Assembly (NCBI RefSeq): GCF_016918855.1
Contig: NZ_JADKYB010000023.1
Location: forward strand, 62,001-126,000
Source: Actinacidiphila acididurans
GTDB taxonomy: Bacteria; Actinomycetota; Actinomycetes; Streptomycetales; Streptomycetaceae
Direction: 5' to 3'
Length of the DNA stretch: 64,000 nucleotides
This document shows positions 19,736 through 29,118 of this stretch, piece by piece. Each line of letters begins with the position of its first letter. Position 1 is the first letter of the stretch. The position numbers and the translations under genes are program-made. The notes under the pieces are model-generated. The model saw only the letters and a list, made by a program, of their open reading frames with translations. It did not search any database and had not been told where the DNA came from.

Positions 19736-21910
19736 GTGACGTGGCTGCGGGCCTTCGGGGAGGTCGTGCGATCCGGGCTCACGATCGAGGAGACCCGGCT
19801 GGAGCCCCTGCTCGCACTGCGCACGGCGGCTGGTGTGGCGATCGTCATCGGGCCGGCGCTGTGGCTGGCCTCCCCTGCGTATGCCGCGGCCGCAGCCCTG
19901 GGCGCCTACTCCGCGGGTGGCGCCACCTTCCAGCGCACCTGCCGTCCACGCAAGGTGATCGCACTCGGCACGGGCGCGGGTCTGGCGCTCAGCAGTTTCC
20001 TGGGCTACCTGGCGGCAGGACGACTCGTGACGTTCCTGCCACTGCTGGCCGTATGGGCCTTTGCCGCAGGAATGGCGTGGGCCGTCGGATCGACCGCTGG
20101 GATCGTCGCGGCGACGACCGTCGGAAGCATGCTGGTGACCATCACGCTGCCCACGAGTGTCTGGCGAGCCCTGGAGCACGCGGGAGTCATCGCGCTCGGA
20201 GGCGTCGCGCAGACCGTGCTGATCCTGCTGTTCCCGATCCGCCGTTGGGGGGCGCATCGTGACGCGCTCGCCGACGCCCTGGCCGCTGTGGCGGACTACG
20301 CCCGCCGACTGCGGGAGGACCCGACCGCCCCGTTCGACCCTGAGCCGTTGGTGTCGGCCAGGGACGCGGCCGCCGTGACGCCATCACAGGCCCGCACCCG
20401 TCCCCCCGTCCTCCACGGCCCCCGGGGACTCGCCGAGCGTATTCGGCCGGTCGTCGCCGCGCTCGCCGACCCGGACGTCGGCGCTCCGGCGGAGGGACCC
20501 GGGCGGGACCGCGCTCGGGAGTTGCTCGACGCGGCCGCGGACGTTCTGGACACGGCCGCCCGTTCGATCCGGCGCGGCACTCCGGCAGAGGTCCCGCCCG
20601 AGAGCATCGACGTCCTGCGCGTCGACAAGGACCACGAGGTGCTGGAGGGGTCCGCGCGGCAGGCCGCCGAGCAACTCGTGGAACTGCTCGGCGAGGCGAT
20701 GGAGATCGCCAGGAGTGGTGACGAGAGCGGGAAGACGCCCACGCCGCCCGGCCCCGCGAGCGCGGAGTTCCTGGTGCGCCCGACAATGCTCCGGCTGGTC
20801 CCGGTCGTCATCCGGGCGGTCCGCCGTGAGCTCCGCCGGGACTCGCCCGTGTTCCGGCACGCCATCCGCTTGGCGGCGGTGGCCCCGCTCGGCTACCTGC
20901 TCGCGACGCGGCTGCCCCTCGGCCACGGCTACTGGGCGCCTATCACCTCGGTGATGGTGATGCGACCGGACTTTCACCGGACATACGCGCGCGCGGTGGC
21001 CCGTTTCGCCGGGACCCTGGCGGGAGTCGCGCTCGCCACCGCGATGGTGCAGGCCCTTGGCTCGGGCACCCACGTGTGCGCCGCGCTGGCGGTGATCTCG
21101 GCGGGCCTGTCGTACACGCTGATCCGTACCGGCTACGCCTACTCTCAGTGCTTCACTGCCGCGTACGCCGTCTTCCTGCTCGGGATGGGCGGTCAGACAT
21201 GGGCGCAGACGGTCCCGCAACGGGTGGTGCTCACCCTGCTCGGCGGGGCCCTGGCCATGCTGGCGTACGTGGTGTTCCCCGCATGGGAGACACCCCGGCT
21301 GCCGGGCCGGCTTGCGGACTGGCTCGCCGCCAACGGACGCTATGCGGCCGCGGTGCTCCGCAACTACGCCGAACCGACTCGGGAGCATCACGCCGACGTG
21401 CGTAGGGCACTGCTGGCGAGCAGGGAGGCAGGTGCCGCCTGGCAGGAGTCGTACGACAGGGCAAGGCAGGAACCGGTCCGTCCTCGCGGTCTGACGTCGC
21501 GCGAGGCGGGGGAGGCGCAGGAAGCGCTCAAGGGGTTCGGCCGGGCGGCGATGCTCATGGAGAGCCAACCCTCGCGGGCCGACGTGCGTTTCGTCCCCGA
21601 GTCGAAGCGGTTCGCCGAGGCCCTGGAGGCGGACACCGCGCAGGCGGCAGTGGACGTGCGCCTGCACAGGAATCCGGACTGGCGGCGCGTGAAGGAGGCG
21701 CTCCACGCATGGGATGGCGCCGCCGGGGACCGGAGCCCGGTGGCGCGGCGCGGGGCGGAACTCCAGAAGCGGGCCTTGGACGACCTTGCGACAGCCGTGA
21801 GCCGCACACCGCTGGAACGGGACGTCAGCTCTGCTCGGGAGGAGCAGCGGGTGCGGGCGGCCGGGGAGGCGGAAGGTGACGAATCGGGGGGCGCACGCCG
21901 GGGTGGGTGA
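19736..21910 (+). CDS. FUSC family protein (aromatic acid exporter-like)
   Basis: 724 residues. Two hydrophobic blocks of about 5-6 helices each (about 25-170 and 385-530) flank a long soluble loop (170-370), the fusaric-acid-resistance (FUSC) layout. The second block has the typical GHGYWAPITSVMVMRPDFHRTYARA stretch and repeats the GTLAGV turn. The last 190 residues are helical and cytosolic. Family members export aromatic acids or are inner-membrane parts of AaeB-like pumps; in Streptomyces the substrate is unknown. The GTG start lies at 19736, with no strong ribosome site visible. It is convergent with the MFS gene at 22013. Confidence 0.83.
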   Translation: MTWLRAFGEVVRSGLTIEETRLEPLLALRTAAGVAIVIGPALWLASPAYAAAAALGAYSAGGATFQRTCRPRKVIALGTGAGLALSSFLGYLAAGRLVTFLPLLAVWAFAAGMAWAVGSTAGIVAATTVGSMLVTITLPTSVWRALEHAGVIALGGVAQTVLILLFPIRRWGAHRDALADALAAVADYARRLREDPTAPFDPEPLVSARDAAAVTPSQARTRPPVLHGPRGLAERIRPVVAALADPDVGAPAEGPGRDRARELLDAAADVLDTAARSIRRGTPAEVPPESIDVLRVDKDHEVLEGSARQAAEQLVELLGEAMEIARSGDESGKTPTPPGPASAEFLVRPTMLRLVPVVIRAVRRELRRDSPVFRHAIRLAAVAPLGYLLATRLPLGHGYWAPITSVMVMRPDFHRTYARAVARFAGTLAGVALATAMVQALGSGTHVCAALAVISAGLSYTLIRTGYAYSQCFTAAYAVFLLGMGGQTWAQTVPQRVVLTLLGGALAMLAYVVFPAWETPRLPGRLADWLAANGRYAAAVLRNYAEPTREHHADVRRALLASREAGAAWQESYDRARQEPVRPRGLTSREAGEAQEALKGFGRAAMLMESQPSRADVRFVPESKRFAEALEADTAQAAVDVRLHRNPDWRRVKEALHAWDGAAGDRSPVARRGAELQKRALDDLATAVSRTPLERDVSSAREEQRVRAAGEAEGDESGGARRGG

Positions 21911-22012
21911 CAGTGTCTCCGGGGGGCCAATGGCGCAACGTCAGCTCGTTCTGCCCAGGGGACCCAGAATCCGGTCCCGCCGGGGTCGAGCGAGGAGCAC
22001 CGAAATCACGGG

Positions 22013-23869
22013 TCAGTCGGTCCTGCGCTCCGGTGGGGAGTACGAACGGGCGGATGTCCGCCGCGCCCGGGTCTCGAAGACCGCTTCACCGAGGGCCCTG
22101 CGGAAACGGCCGGGACCCCAGCCCTTCCCGTTCACCAGCTTTTCGAGAGCGGCCCGGTCCATCGTCCCGTTTTTCTGGAGCGCGTCCGATACCTCTTCGA
22201 TCTCACGGTCTTCGGCCTCGTCCGCCATCGCGGCCGTACGACTGTTCTGCCCGCCGGTGCCGGCCAGTCCCGGGGAGTAGAAAGAACTGCCGACGCCAAG
22301 GGCGTAGCGGCGGCCACCGGTGCCCTCCCGGCGGCTCTGCCGGACCTTGCGCTCCGCGATCCGGGCGCCGCGGGCGCCGAGATCGGGCTGGGGGACGGGC
22401 TCGCGTCCTTCGGCCTCGGCCTCGGCCTCTTCGGCGGTCAGCGGGCGGGCGATGTTCTCCAGCGATTGCTGCTCCGCGCGCACGCCGAAGAACATCTCCG
22501 CCACACCTCCCAACAGCATGGCGCCGGCGCCGATCAGGAAGCCGACACCGACGAGGTTCCTGCTTCCGCTGTTGATGAACTGGCCGAAGAGCAGCGGGCC
22601 GGTGATACCGCCGATGGCCGTTCCTATCGCGAAGAACAGGGCGATGCACAGCGCCCTGCTCTCCATCGGAAAGACCTCGCTGACCGTCAGGTATGCGGAG
22701 CTGGCTCCCGCCGAGGCGATGAAGAAGGTCACCAGGACCAGGACGAAGAAGGACCAGTCGGTCAGGTCGTCGTTCATCAGCAGTGCCGCCAGGACAGCGG
22801 TGACGATCGCCGATCCGAAGTAGGTAGCCATGATCATGGGCTTCCGCCCGACTGTGTCGAAGAGCCGGCCGAGCAGCAACGGCCCGAGGAAATTGCTGAC
22901 CGCGAAGATCACCATGAAGTAGGGCACCTGGCCCGAATCCACGCCGAAGAAGCCGCTGAGGAGCGTGCCGAGGTTGAAGGTCACCGCGTTGTACAGGAAG
23001 GCCTGGCCCACGAAGAGGGCCAAGCCCAGCAGTGCCCGCCGCGGGTAGCGTTGCGCGGCGCCCCGGGCGATCTCCCGGAACGGGATCACGCGCCGCTGCC
23101 GCACGGCAATGGACCCCTGCGGCGGTGGCAGCTCCTGCTGCGTCTCGGCCCGCACCTCGTTCTCGATCCGGTCCACGATCCGCTCGGCTTCCTGTTCCCG
23201 GCCGTGGATGAAGAGCCATCGGGGGCTCTCGGGAACATGGCGGCGGACGATCATGATGCCGACTCCGAGGATCCCGCCGATCCCGAAGGCGATCCGCCAG
23301 CCGACGTGCAGACTGACCCAGGAGGTGTTGAGCAGGATGAGTGATCCCAGGCTTCCGAGCGCGGCCCCCACCCAGTAGCTGCCGTTGATGGTCAGGTCGA
23401 TCTGGCCCCGGTTGCGCGCGGGGATGAGTTCATCGATGGCCGAGTTGATCGCCGCGTATTCGCCGCCGATCCCGGCGCCGGTGAAGAATCGGACCAGGAA
23501 GAAGTACCAGGGCGCGAAAGCGACGGCGGTGGCGAGCGTGGCCACGATGTAGAGCCCCAGCGTGACGATGAACAGTTTCTTGCGGCCGAACCGGTCGGTG
23601 AGCTGTCCGAAGAACAACGCGCCCACGCATGCACCAGCGACGTAGATACCCGCAGCGGTACCGATGTCGGCAGAGGACATATGGATCCCGCTGCCCTTTT
23701 GGGTCAGCCTGGAGGCCACCGACCCGACGATGGTCACCTCCAGGCCGTCGAGAATCCAGACGGCGCCCAGGCCGATGACGATCCGCCAATGGAAGCGCGA
23801 CCATGGCAGCCGGTCGAGGCGGGCCGGGATGTCCGTGCGAATGGTGCGCAACGTGCCGGTCTCGCTCAT
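22013..23869 (-). CDS. MFS transporter, sugar-porter/metabolite family, with C-terminal cytosolic extension
   Basis: 618 residues. The first 450 show 12 helices and MFS motifs: GQLTDRFGRKKLFIV after helix 2, the RFFTGAGIGGEYAAINSAIDE signature, VPESPRWLF at the central loop and GRLFDTVGRKP after helix 8. This places it near organic-acid/sugar symporters. Beyond the last helix lies an unusual extension of about 160 residues: a Glu-rich linker, then a basic region and a helical MDRAALEKLVNGKGWGPGRF segment that looks like a small winged-helix or SHOCT-type domain. ATG 23869 has a GAGG site 8 nt upstream. Substrate unknown. Confidence 0.82.
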   Translation of the reverse strand: MSETGTLRTIRTDIPARLDRLPWSRFHWRIVIGLGAVWILDGLEVTIVGSVASRLTQKGSGIHMSSADIGTAAGIYVAGACVGALFFGQLTDRFGRKKLFIVTLGLYIVATLATAVAFAPWYFFLVRFFTGAGIGGEYAAINSAIDELIPARNRGQIDLTINGSYWVGAALGSLGSLILLNTSWVSLHVGWRIAFGIGGILGVGIMIVRRHVPESPRWLFIHGREQEAERIVDRIENEVRAETQQELPPPQGSIAVRQRRVIPFREIARGAAQRYPRRALLGLALFVGQAFLYNAVTFNLGTLLSGFFGVDSGQVPYFMVIFAVSNFLGPLLLGRLFDTVGRKPMIMATYFGSAIVTAVLAALLMNDDLTDWSFFVLVLVTFFIASAGASSAYLTVSEVFPMESRALCIALFFAIGTAIGGITGPLLFGQFINSGSRNLVGVGFLIGAGAMLLGGVAEMFFGVRAEQQSLENIARPLTAEEAEAEAEGREPVPQPDLGARGARIAERKVRQSRREGTGGRRYALGVGSSFYSPGLAGTGGQNSRTAAMADEAEDREIEEVSDALQKNGTMDRAALEKLVNGKGWGPGRFRRALGEAVFETRARRTSARSYSPPERRTD

Positions 23870-23955
23870 AGGTGTCACCTCAGCTCTCTTTTTTGGAATG
23901 ACCCATTCGAGCGATCATGCGGGCGCCCAGGAGCCCGGCACGGGCAGTTCCGCGT

Positions 23956-24228
23956 ATGGTCGAAGGAATGCTGCGCTGCCGCCTGCTCGACCACCGTTAC
24001 CGCTTTTCCCATGAGGGCTGCACCCTGCTCTGGAGCTGCCTCCGGGAGTGCGGTGCGTCCGGGGACAAGCGTTATCCGACCGCCGAGGCGGCAGAGCGGT
24101 ATGCCCGGGCTTTCGACCGCCGGGACGTCGATTCCCTCGGTCGGCACGCTCCGCTGTTCGGACTTTACCCGCTGCGACTGTGGCGGGCCTGGCGTGACCG
24201 GCGACACGCCCGCTCTGTGGTCAGCTGA
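23956..24228 (+). CDS. Conserved small hypothetical protein
   Basis: About 90 residues; starts at ATG 23956 or ATG 23968. The core reads LRCRLLDHRYRFSHEGCTLLWSCLRECGASG, then YPTAEAAERYARAFDRRD and GLYPLRLWRAWRDRR, a pattern seen in short uncharacterised actinobacterial proteins. Four cysteines in the first half could bind a metal. It is divergent from the MFS gene. No membrane segment or signal peptide. Function not known. Confidence 0.6.
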   Translation: MVEGMLRCRLLDHRYRFSHEGCTLLWSCLRECGASGDKRYPTAEAAERYARAFDRRDVDSLGRHAPLFGLYPLRLWRAWRDRRHARSVVS

Positions 24229-24342
24229 CCGTCACGTCGGCCCGGGCCGCGGACCTCGTCGTAGTTCTCCGCAGCGCTTGTCGCTGTCTCTCGCTCTCGC
24301 TCTCGCAGGAACTTACCTGCTCATCAACCGGGCAGGGTCCGA

Positions 24343-24380
24343 CTAGTCTTCTGAACCGAATTCCAGACTCAGAAGACTAG
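24343..24380. repeat. Perfect 12-bp inverted repeat
   Basis: CTAGTCTTCTGA at 24343-24354 and TCAGAAGACTAG at 24369-24380, separated by 14 nt. The arms are AT-richer than their surroundings. It sits 114 bp after the small gene and at the end of a decayed NB-ARC fragment. It could be a terminator without U-tract, an operator or a recombination site. Confidence 0.6.
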
Positions 24381-24681
24381 GCGAGCTGAGTTCGTCAAAG
24401 CAGCGTCCTACGGCCGGTGCGGTGCGCGACGGGCGTCTTCGCCGGGCGGCCGGAAGGCTGTGCAGCTGAGCAGTTCGGGGACGCTTGGCCTGGCGGCCGT
24501 GCTGGACCTGCCCGCCCTGATGGCGTGCGCCGCACCGGGCACCTGCACCCCGCCCCGGCAGCAGCACCTGCCGCAGCATGAGACGCAAATACCCCGGGTC
24601 CAGCTCACCACCGGTCAGCGCGGAGCGGGCGTGGTCGGCGGCGAGTTGGGTCTTGCCGACGCCGCCCATCCCCCACGGCAC
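24343..24681 (-). pseudogene. NB-ARC-type ATPase P-loop remnant
   Basis: The first 20 codons from GTG 24681 encode VPWGMGGVGKTQLAADHARS, a Walker A of the NB-ARC/STAND ATPases found in Streptomyces TPR proteins. After LTGGELDPGY the reading loses all family resemblance and ends in the inverted repeat. STAND ATPases are usually over 600 residues, so this is a leftover of a deleted gene rather than a working protein. Confidence 0.55.
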
Positions 24682-24702
24682 CTGCCCGCGCTCTGGAGGT
24701 GG

Positions 24703-25248
24703 TCAGGGCGTGCTCCGGCCCTCGCCTTCGGGGGATCCGGGCGGGTAGTCGGAGGGGAGCCATGCGCCGACGCTGAGCATGCGGCTGCGGAGCAGGTCGA
24801 CGTCGGGCTTCAGGAGGCGGCTTGGGGTGTGCTGGTCCAGGTCGAGCCAGGACTGCACCAGGCGGTCGTGGTCGGGCTGGTTCAGGTTGGCCAGGACGCA
24901 GGTCAGTGCGCCCCGCCGGGAGTGCGCGCCGGCGGCGGGGGTCCACACCCGGAGGGCGACGGGGGCGAAGAGTGCGACCCGGGTGATGATGTATCGCGAT
25001 GTCGGCACCGGGGCGTCCCAGTCGTGGTGGGCGTCCGCGAGGGGATGAGGCGGCCCGTTGATCGTCAGGCGTTCCAGGACGGTCCCGGGGTCGAGCGTTT
25101 CCAGGGCGGCCTGGGCCTGGCCGCGCAGCAGCTCGAACGGGTTGCCGAGGAATCTGGCGAACAGGTCGAGAGGCTGGTATCTGCGGACGAATGCCGCGAA
25201 GTGGCTCTCGCTGGCTATCCCGGGGACATCGTCGGGGAGTTCGGTCAT
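24703..25248 (-). CDS. Hypothetical protein
   Basis: 181 residues with normal Streptomyces codon use; family not recognised. The middle is alpha/beta-like (TSRYIITRVALFAPVALRVWTP; GALTCVLANLNQPDHDRLVQSWLDLDQ). No signal peptide or membrane helix. An AAGGA lies about 14 nt before the ATG. It ends 21 bp before the NB-ARC remnant on the same strand, so it may once have been co-transcribed with the ATPase as an accessory gene. Confidence 0.55.
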   Translation of the reverse strand: MTELPDDVPGIASESHFAAFVRRYQPLDLFARFLGNPFELLRGQAQAALETLDPGTVLERLTINGPPHPLADAHHDWDAPVPTSRYIITRVALFAPVALRVWTPAAGAHSRRGALTCVLANLNQPDHDRLVQSWLDLDQHTPSRLLKPDVDLLRSRMLSVGAWLPSDYPPGSPEGEGRSTP

Positions 25249-25443
25249 GGTGAGCGGGCTTGTCCTTTCGCCTTACCAGTGGGGCGGCCAATTGTGACCG
25301 TGATGGGACGGCGGTGGTCCTCGACGGCTCAGGCTGCGGCACCTTCCGCGCCCGGTCATCATGAGCACTGCTGCTGGGCAGGTACGACGTGACGACCGCA
25401 TGCGAGAAGGGCTTGACCTCGGGACTAGGTCAGCGGTTTCGGC

Positions 25444-26526
25444 TCACGCCGTCCACACCCGGACCGCGTCGCCGGCGATCTCCACGAACTGCCGGGCGCC
25501 TGGGTGGTGATGCGTGGGGAAGAAGCCGGGAACAACGCCCAGGAGTTCTCCCCGGGCCGGATCCCACGCGGACAGGCCGGCGGCGCTTATGTTGCCGTCG
25601 CCGTCCCCGCTGCTGAACAGGTGGATACCGTCGCTGAAGAACCGTCCCGACGGGCCCTCGAACGCAAGGACTTCCACGGCCGTCGGCACACGCCACAGGT
25701 CACCTTGGGCGGTCCGGGTCGTGTCGAGGATCCGCGCGCCGGGACGCATGTCCTCCTCGTCGTCGCCGATGCCTTCGACGGCGACCCGGGCCGAGCCGAG
25801 CCACGTCATGGCGTGATCCCAGTAGTACTCCCGGCCGCACACGTCGACCCGGCTGGGGCCGTCCTCGGACTCCCACACCTCGATCTCCAGCCACCGGTCG
25901 AGATCCCACACGGCGGGGAAGCCGACCGGATGCCACAGCCAGCCGTCGTCCAGGATCCGCCGGCCGTCCGGGCTGACGTACAGGGCGCCGTGGAAGTAGT
26001 CGAGGAAGTGCTCGGGACGGGCCCGCTCGTCGGCCGGCGCGGCATGCGATCGGGCCGTGAGCAGCGCCCCGCTCTGCGCGTCGGACACGTCCAGCCGGTT
26101 CCAGGCCGTGCGATGGACTACGACGTCCCGCCCGCGGTGGCGCGCGAAAGCCAGCGAGAACGGCACGGTCTCCTCGTGACCTCCCTGGTTGTCCAGGGCG
26201 AGCGTGGTGCGGCCGGTGCGCAGGTCGATCACTTCACCGAGGCGGCCGTAGTCGTTGACCACGGCGGCGAACGTCCCGTCGCCGCAGGCGTGCAGGCGCC
26301 GGCGGCACCGGTGGCCGGCCCACGGTTCGCGATCCGGCTCGGCCGCGAGACCGGTGGTGGCCACCGGCTCATGGTCGCCGGCCGCCATGTCCCAATGGCT
26401 GATCGTGCCGTCCGCGCCCAGCGCCAGCCACACCGGCCGCTCGCCACGGCTCACCGGCGCCAGATCGGCGACCTCGCCCAGGCCCTTCGGTACCGGGATC
26501 TCACGGACCGCACCGCTGCCGATCAT
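25444..26526 (-). CDS. Beta-propeller-like hypothetical protein
   Basis: 360 residues. Repeating short beta-rich units with WD-like cores (PVWLALGADGTISHWDMAAGD; GTFAAVVNDYGRLGEVIDLRTGRTTL; RRILDDGWLWHPVGFPAVWDLDRW; SAWDPARGELLGVVPGF) suggest a six- or seven-bladed propeller. No catalytic motif or signal peptide, so a cytosolic protein-binding role is likely. ATG 26526 is preceded by GGGAG 5 nt upstream; open sequence beyond it is not propeller-like. Confidence 0.62.
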   Translation of the reverse strand: MIGSGAVREIPVPKGLGEVADLAPVSRGERPVWLALGADGTISHWDMAAGDHEPVATTGLAAEPDREPWAGHRCRRRLHACGDGTFAAVVNDYGRLGEVIDLRTGRTTLALDNQGGHEETVPFSLAFARHRGRDVVVHRTAWNRLDVSDAQSGALLTARSHAAPADERARPEHFLDYFHGALYVSPDGRRILDDGWLWHPVGFPAVWDLDRWLEIEVWESEDGPSRVDVCGREYYWDHAMTWLGSARVAVEGIGDDEEDMRPGARILDTTRTAQGDLWRVPTAVEVLAFEGPSGRFFSDGIHLFSSGDGDGNISAAGLSAWDPARGELLGVVPGFFPTHHHPGARQFVEIAGDAVRVWTA

Positions 26527-26879
26527 CGCTGCTCCCCTGAGAAACCGAACGGGCCGGAAATCGAACGAGCAGCATATCCGCGACACATCAGCCGGGCCCG
26601 CCGTCTCGACTGCTGGCTACTTGGGCATCAACGAGTCGGGCTTCGACATGCGGGTCCGACCGGAGTTGCTTGCGGGGACTGCCCGACAGATCGGTATCGA
26701 CGCTTCACTGGACCTCGGTCGGCACGATGCGACATCGCTCATGGGGTACCAGCTTTGCCGCGCCCTGGGCGGCAACGACATGAGGGATGAAACGGGCAGA
26801 TCAGATCCTGTGGGGAGCCAGTTGCTGAGACGACGCGTTTGGCGGGGTTCGGGAGACGGCTTGCGGAAGGTGTCGGCGG
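26527..26879. other. Gene-free stretch with an unassigned coding-like segment
   Basis: 353 bp with no complete gene. On the plus strand, about 26622-26800 reads GINESGFDMRVRPELLAGT and continues RQIGIDASLDLGRHDATS..., with fairly Streptomyces-like codon use but no start or stop suited to a gene. It may be a fragment of a decayed gene. Confidence 0.35.
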
Positions 26880-27275
26880 CTACGGCAGATAGACGCTGGC
26901 GAAGGAGCCGTCGAAGCCGAGGGCGAGCATGGCCTGCTCGATGGTGGGATACGTGATGCTTTCGGGAGTCGCGATCATGGCGTCGTAGTCGGCTCGGCGG
27001 ATCTCGGGTTCGAGCCACTGATGGCCGCAGCGGCAGCGGACCCAGACGTCTCTGCCTCGGTTGATCAGCAGCCAGTCGCGGCGAGCATCGCAGGCTGAGC
27101 ACATCACGGGGATTCCGCGAAGTGTCAGCTGGTGCGGGTGGCTGAGGCCGCGAATGCGGTGAGGCCCGTGTGCCAGTTCGGGCTCGTAACTACCTTGCGT
27201 CACGGACTCGCTCCCGGTCGGGACGATGGAGGGCGCGCAGGAGTCCAGCTTCGTCTGATCGGTCGCTCCGTGCAC
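26880..27275 (-). CDS. Small zinc-ribbon-like hypothetical protein
   Basis: Up to 131 residues. The recognisable core is VMCSACDARRDWLLINRGRDVWVRCRCGHQW, two Cys pairs (CxxC and CxC) of a zinc ribbon or knuckle, followed by EPEIRRADYDAMI. Similar short proteins are frequent in Streptomyces accessory regions. The start is uncertain: GTG 27275 gives the full form, while ATG 27104 starts at the ribbon. Function unknown. It precedes the relaxase end by about 1.7 kb on the same strand as the mobilisation genes. Confidence 0.5.
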   Translation of the reverse strand: MHGATDQTKLDSCAPSIVPTGSESVTQGSYEPELAHGPHRIRGLSHPHQLTLRGIPVMCSACDARRDWLLINRGRDVWVRCRCGHQWLEPEIRRADYDAMIATPESITYPTIEQAMLALGFDGSFASVYLP

Positions 27276-27384
27276 GAGCGTTCTCCTTGCTCAGCGTTGT
27301 TTCCTCATCCGTAATACCAGTTTGTCTTGGTTGTCCATCGGCTGCACAGCTTGCCGGATCGGCCTGTGGTGCCCGGGCCACTGT

Positions 27385-29118
27385 TCATCGACGCCGTGGC
27401 GAGTTTCGATTCGGCTCGGTCAGGGGTGGTCGTGGCGCGGTCGGAGGCTGGGGGAGGCCGGTCCGAGGCCGCGGAGCTGCCCTGCGGTGGTCGGTCTCCG
27501 GGTGTGCGGGGAGGTCGGCGAGGCGGCGGAGGCGCCAGACGAGGACGTCTTCGATGTTGTCGGCGGTGGCCAGTTCGCGCATCGCGACGGCTTCCCGGAG
27601 GAGTGCAACAGGGTCATGGCCCGCTTGCTCGGCTTGGGCGAGGGTGGCGGTCAGAGCATCGAGGTCGGCCGGGCGGCGAAAGGGGAGCGCGGTGGCGGGG
27701 ATCGTTGAGCGGATCGCGGCCTCGTAGGTTCGGCGCTTCTCCTCGGACAGGGCACGTCCTTGCTGTCGCAGGGCGTGGAGCGGTGCTGCGGCGGCCTGGA
27801 CGTAGGCGGCGCGCAGGTGGGTGGCGGCCTGGCGAGCTGCTTCGGCTTGCTGTGCGTGGCCGCGGGCGGAGTGCCAGTGAGCGGCGGCGATCGCGGCCAG
27901 GACCAAGGTGGACAGGAGCATGGCCGTGGCGCCGCCGTCCTCGCCTCGGCCGAGTGCGCCGCCGGCGTGGATGATGCCGCGGGCCGCCGCGCGCAGGGCA
28001 CGGTTGTCGGCTTGGTGGGCGTGAACGTGGCTGCGGGTGGCGCGTTCGAAGACACGGGCGGCTTTGCGCAGTTGGGCGCGAGTGGTGGCCGCGGAGGTCT
28101 GGGCGGCGGCGTCGAGGAGTGCGCCGATGCCGGGCAGGTGGCCGGCGGCTTCGTCGTCACCGGTGGTCAGCTCGGTGACGGCTTGTTCGGCGATGCCGGT
28201 GGCCCGGCGGCGCTGGGCTGCCGGGTCCGGTGCGTAGGCGCGGGGAGCGACGGTTTCCCGTGTTGCGTCGACTGCCGGGGCGCCGGAGTTGAAACGGCGG
28301 CGGATCTTCGGCAGCGACAGGTCGGGAGCGAGGGTGGAGCCGGCGAACCAGACGGGCTCGCCTTCGCGGTTGCGGTCGCCGGGGAGGGCGACGCTGTAGC
28401 CGAGGGTGTCGCCTGAGGGGGCGGTGCGCAGCTTGATACGCAGGCCCGCTTCGTGCACGCGGGCGAAGAACTCGGGCTCGTCGGCGGCGCCGGCGAGAGC
28501 TTGGCGGACGGCTTCGCGCAGAGTCTCGCGAGGGGCTTCGGTACGGCCGGTGCGTTCGGCTTTGAAGCGCTCGGCGCTGGTGGGGTTCTTCGCGGCGGTG
28601 CCGTCTCCGGGCCTGAGCCGGCGCAGGCCCAGCTCCGCCTCGATGTGGCGGCATTCGGCCTGGGCCTTCTTGAAGTCGTAGTTCATCCGGGGGCGGCGCA
28701 GGTCGCCGCGGACCATGGTGGCCACGATGTGAATGTGGTCGTCGGCGTGGCGGACAGCGACCCATCGGCAGCCGTCCGGATCGCCGTCCGGCGTGAGCCC
28801 CACGGCAGTGACCAGGCGGCGGGCGACCGCGTTCCACTCGGCGTCGCTCAGGTGCCGGTCGCCGGGGTCGGTGCGCACTGAGCAGTGCCAGACGTGCTCG
28901 GCCGGTGCCGCGGGCCCGGCCTGCTTCACCCGCAGGTCCAAGGCGGCGGCCAGTTGGGACATGGCGGCCTTGGCGTCCGGATCGCGGCCGGGGTCCGGCG
29001 CGAAGCCGTCCCAGGAGCCGATCAGGTGGGGGTCGGTGTGCTCGTCGCGGCGGCCGGGACCATACAGGTACGCCAGCAGTCCGTACGTGCGCGAGCCGCG
29101 CCGGATCTTCGGGACCAT
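27385..29118 (-). CDS. Relaxase/mobilisation nuclease
   Basis: 577 residues. The N-terminal domain starts MVPKIRRGSRTYGLLAYLYG and contains the HxH of the HUH metal site in DDHIHIVATMV (about 125-135). Upstream lies EHVWHCSVRTDPGD, and downstream MNYDFKKAQAECRHIE. Relaxases nick one strand at oriT and stay bound through a tyrosine for conjugative transfer. The C-terminal half (from about 330) is Ala-rich, helical and coiled-coil-like, with one hydrophobic segment (MLLSTLVLAAIAAAHW). ATG 29118 overlaps the preceding gene's stop (TGATG), so they are translationally coupled. No integrase, replication gene or TraB/FtsK-like pump is in the window, so this is mobilisable at most, or a remnant. Confidence 0.82.
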   Translation of the reverse strand: MVPKIRRGSRTYGLLAYLYGPGRRDEHTDPHLIGSWDGFAPDPGRDPDAKAAMSQLAAALDLRVKQAGPAAPAEHVWHCSVRTDPGDRHLSDAEWNAVARRLVTAVGLTPDGDPDGCRWVAVRHADDHIHIVATMVRGDLRRPRMNYDFKKAQAECRHIEAELGLRRLRPGDGTAAKNPTSAERFKAERTGRTEAPRETLREAVRQALAGAADEPEFFARVHEAGLRIKLRTAPSGDTLGYSVALPGDRNREGEPVWFAGSTLAPDLSLPKIRRRFNSGAPAVDATRETVAPRAYAPDPAAQRRRATGIAEQAVTELTTGDDEAAGHLPGIGALLDAAAQTSAATTRAQLRKAARVFERATRSHVHAHQADNRALRAAARGIIHAGGALGRGEDGGATAMLLSTLVLAAIAAAHWHSARGHAQQAEAARQAATHLRAAYVQAAAAPLHALRQQGRALSEEKRRTYEAAIRSTIPATALPFRRPADLDALTATLAQAEQAGHDPVALLREAVAMRELATADNIEDVLVWRLRRLADLPAHPETDHRRAAPRPRTGLPQPPTAPRPPLTEPNRNSPRRR

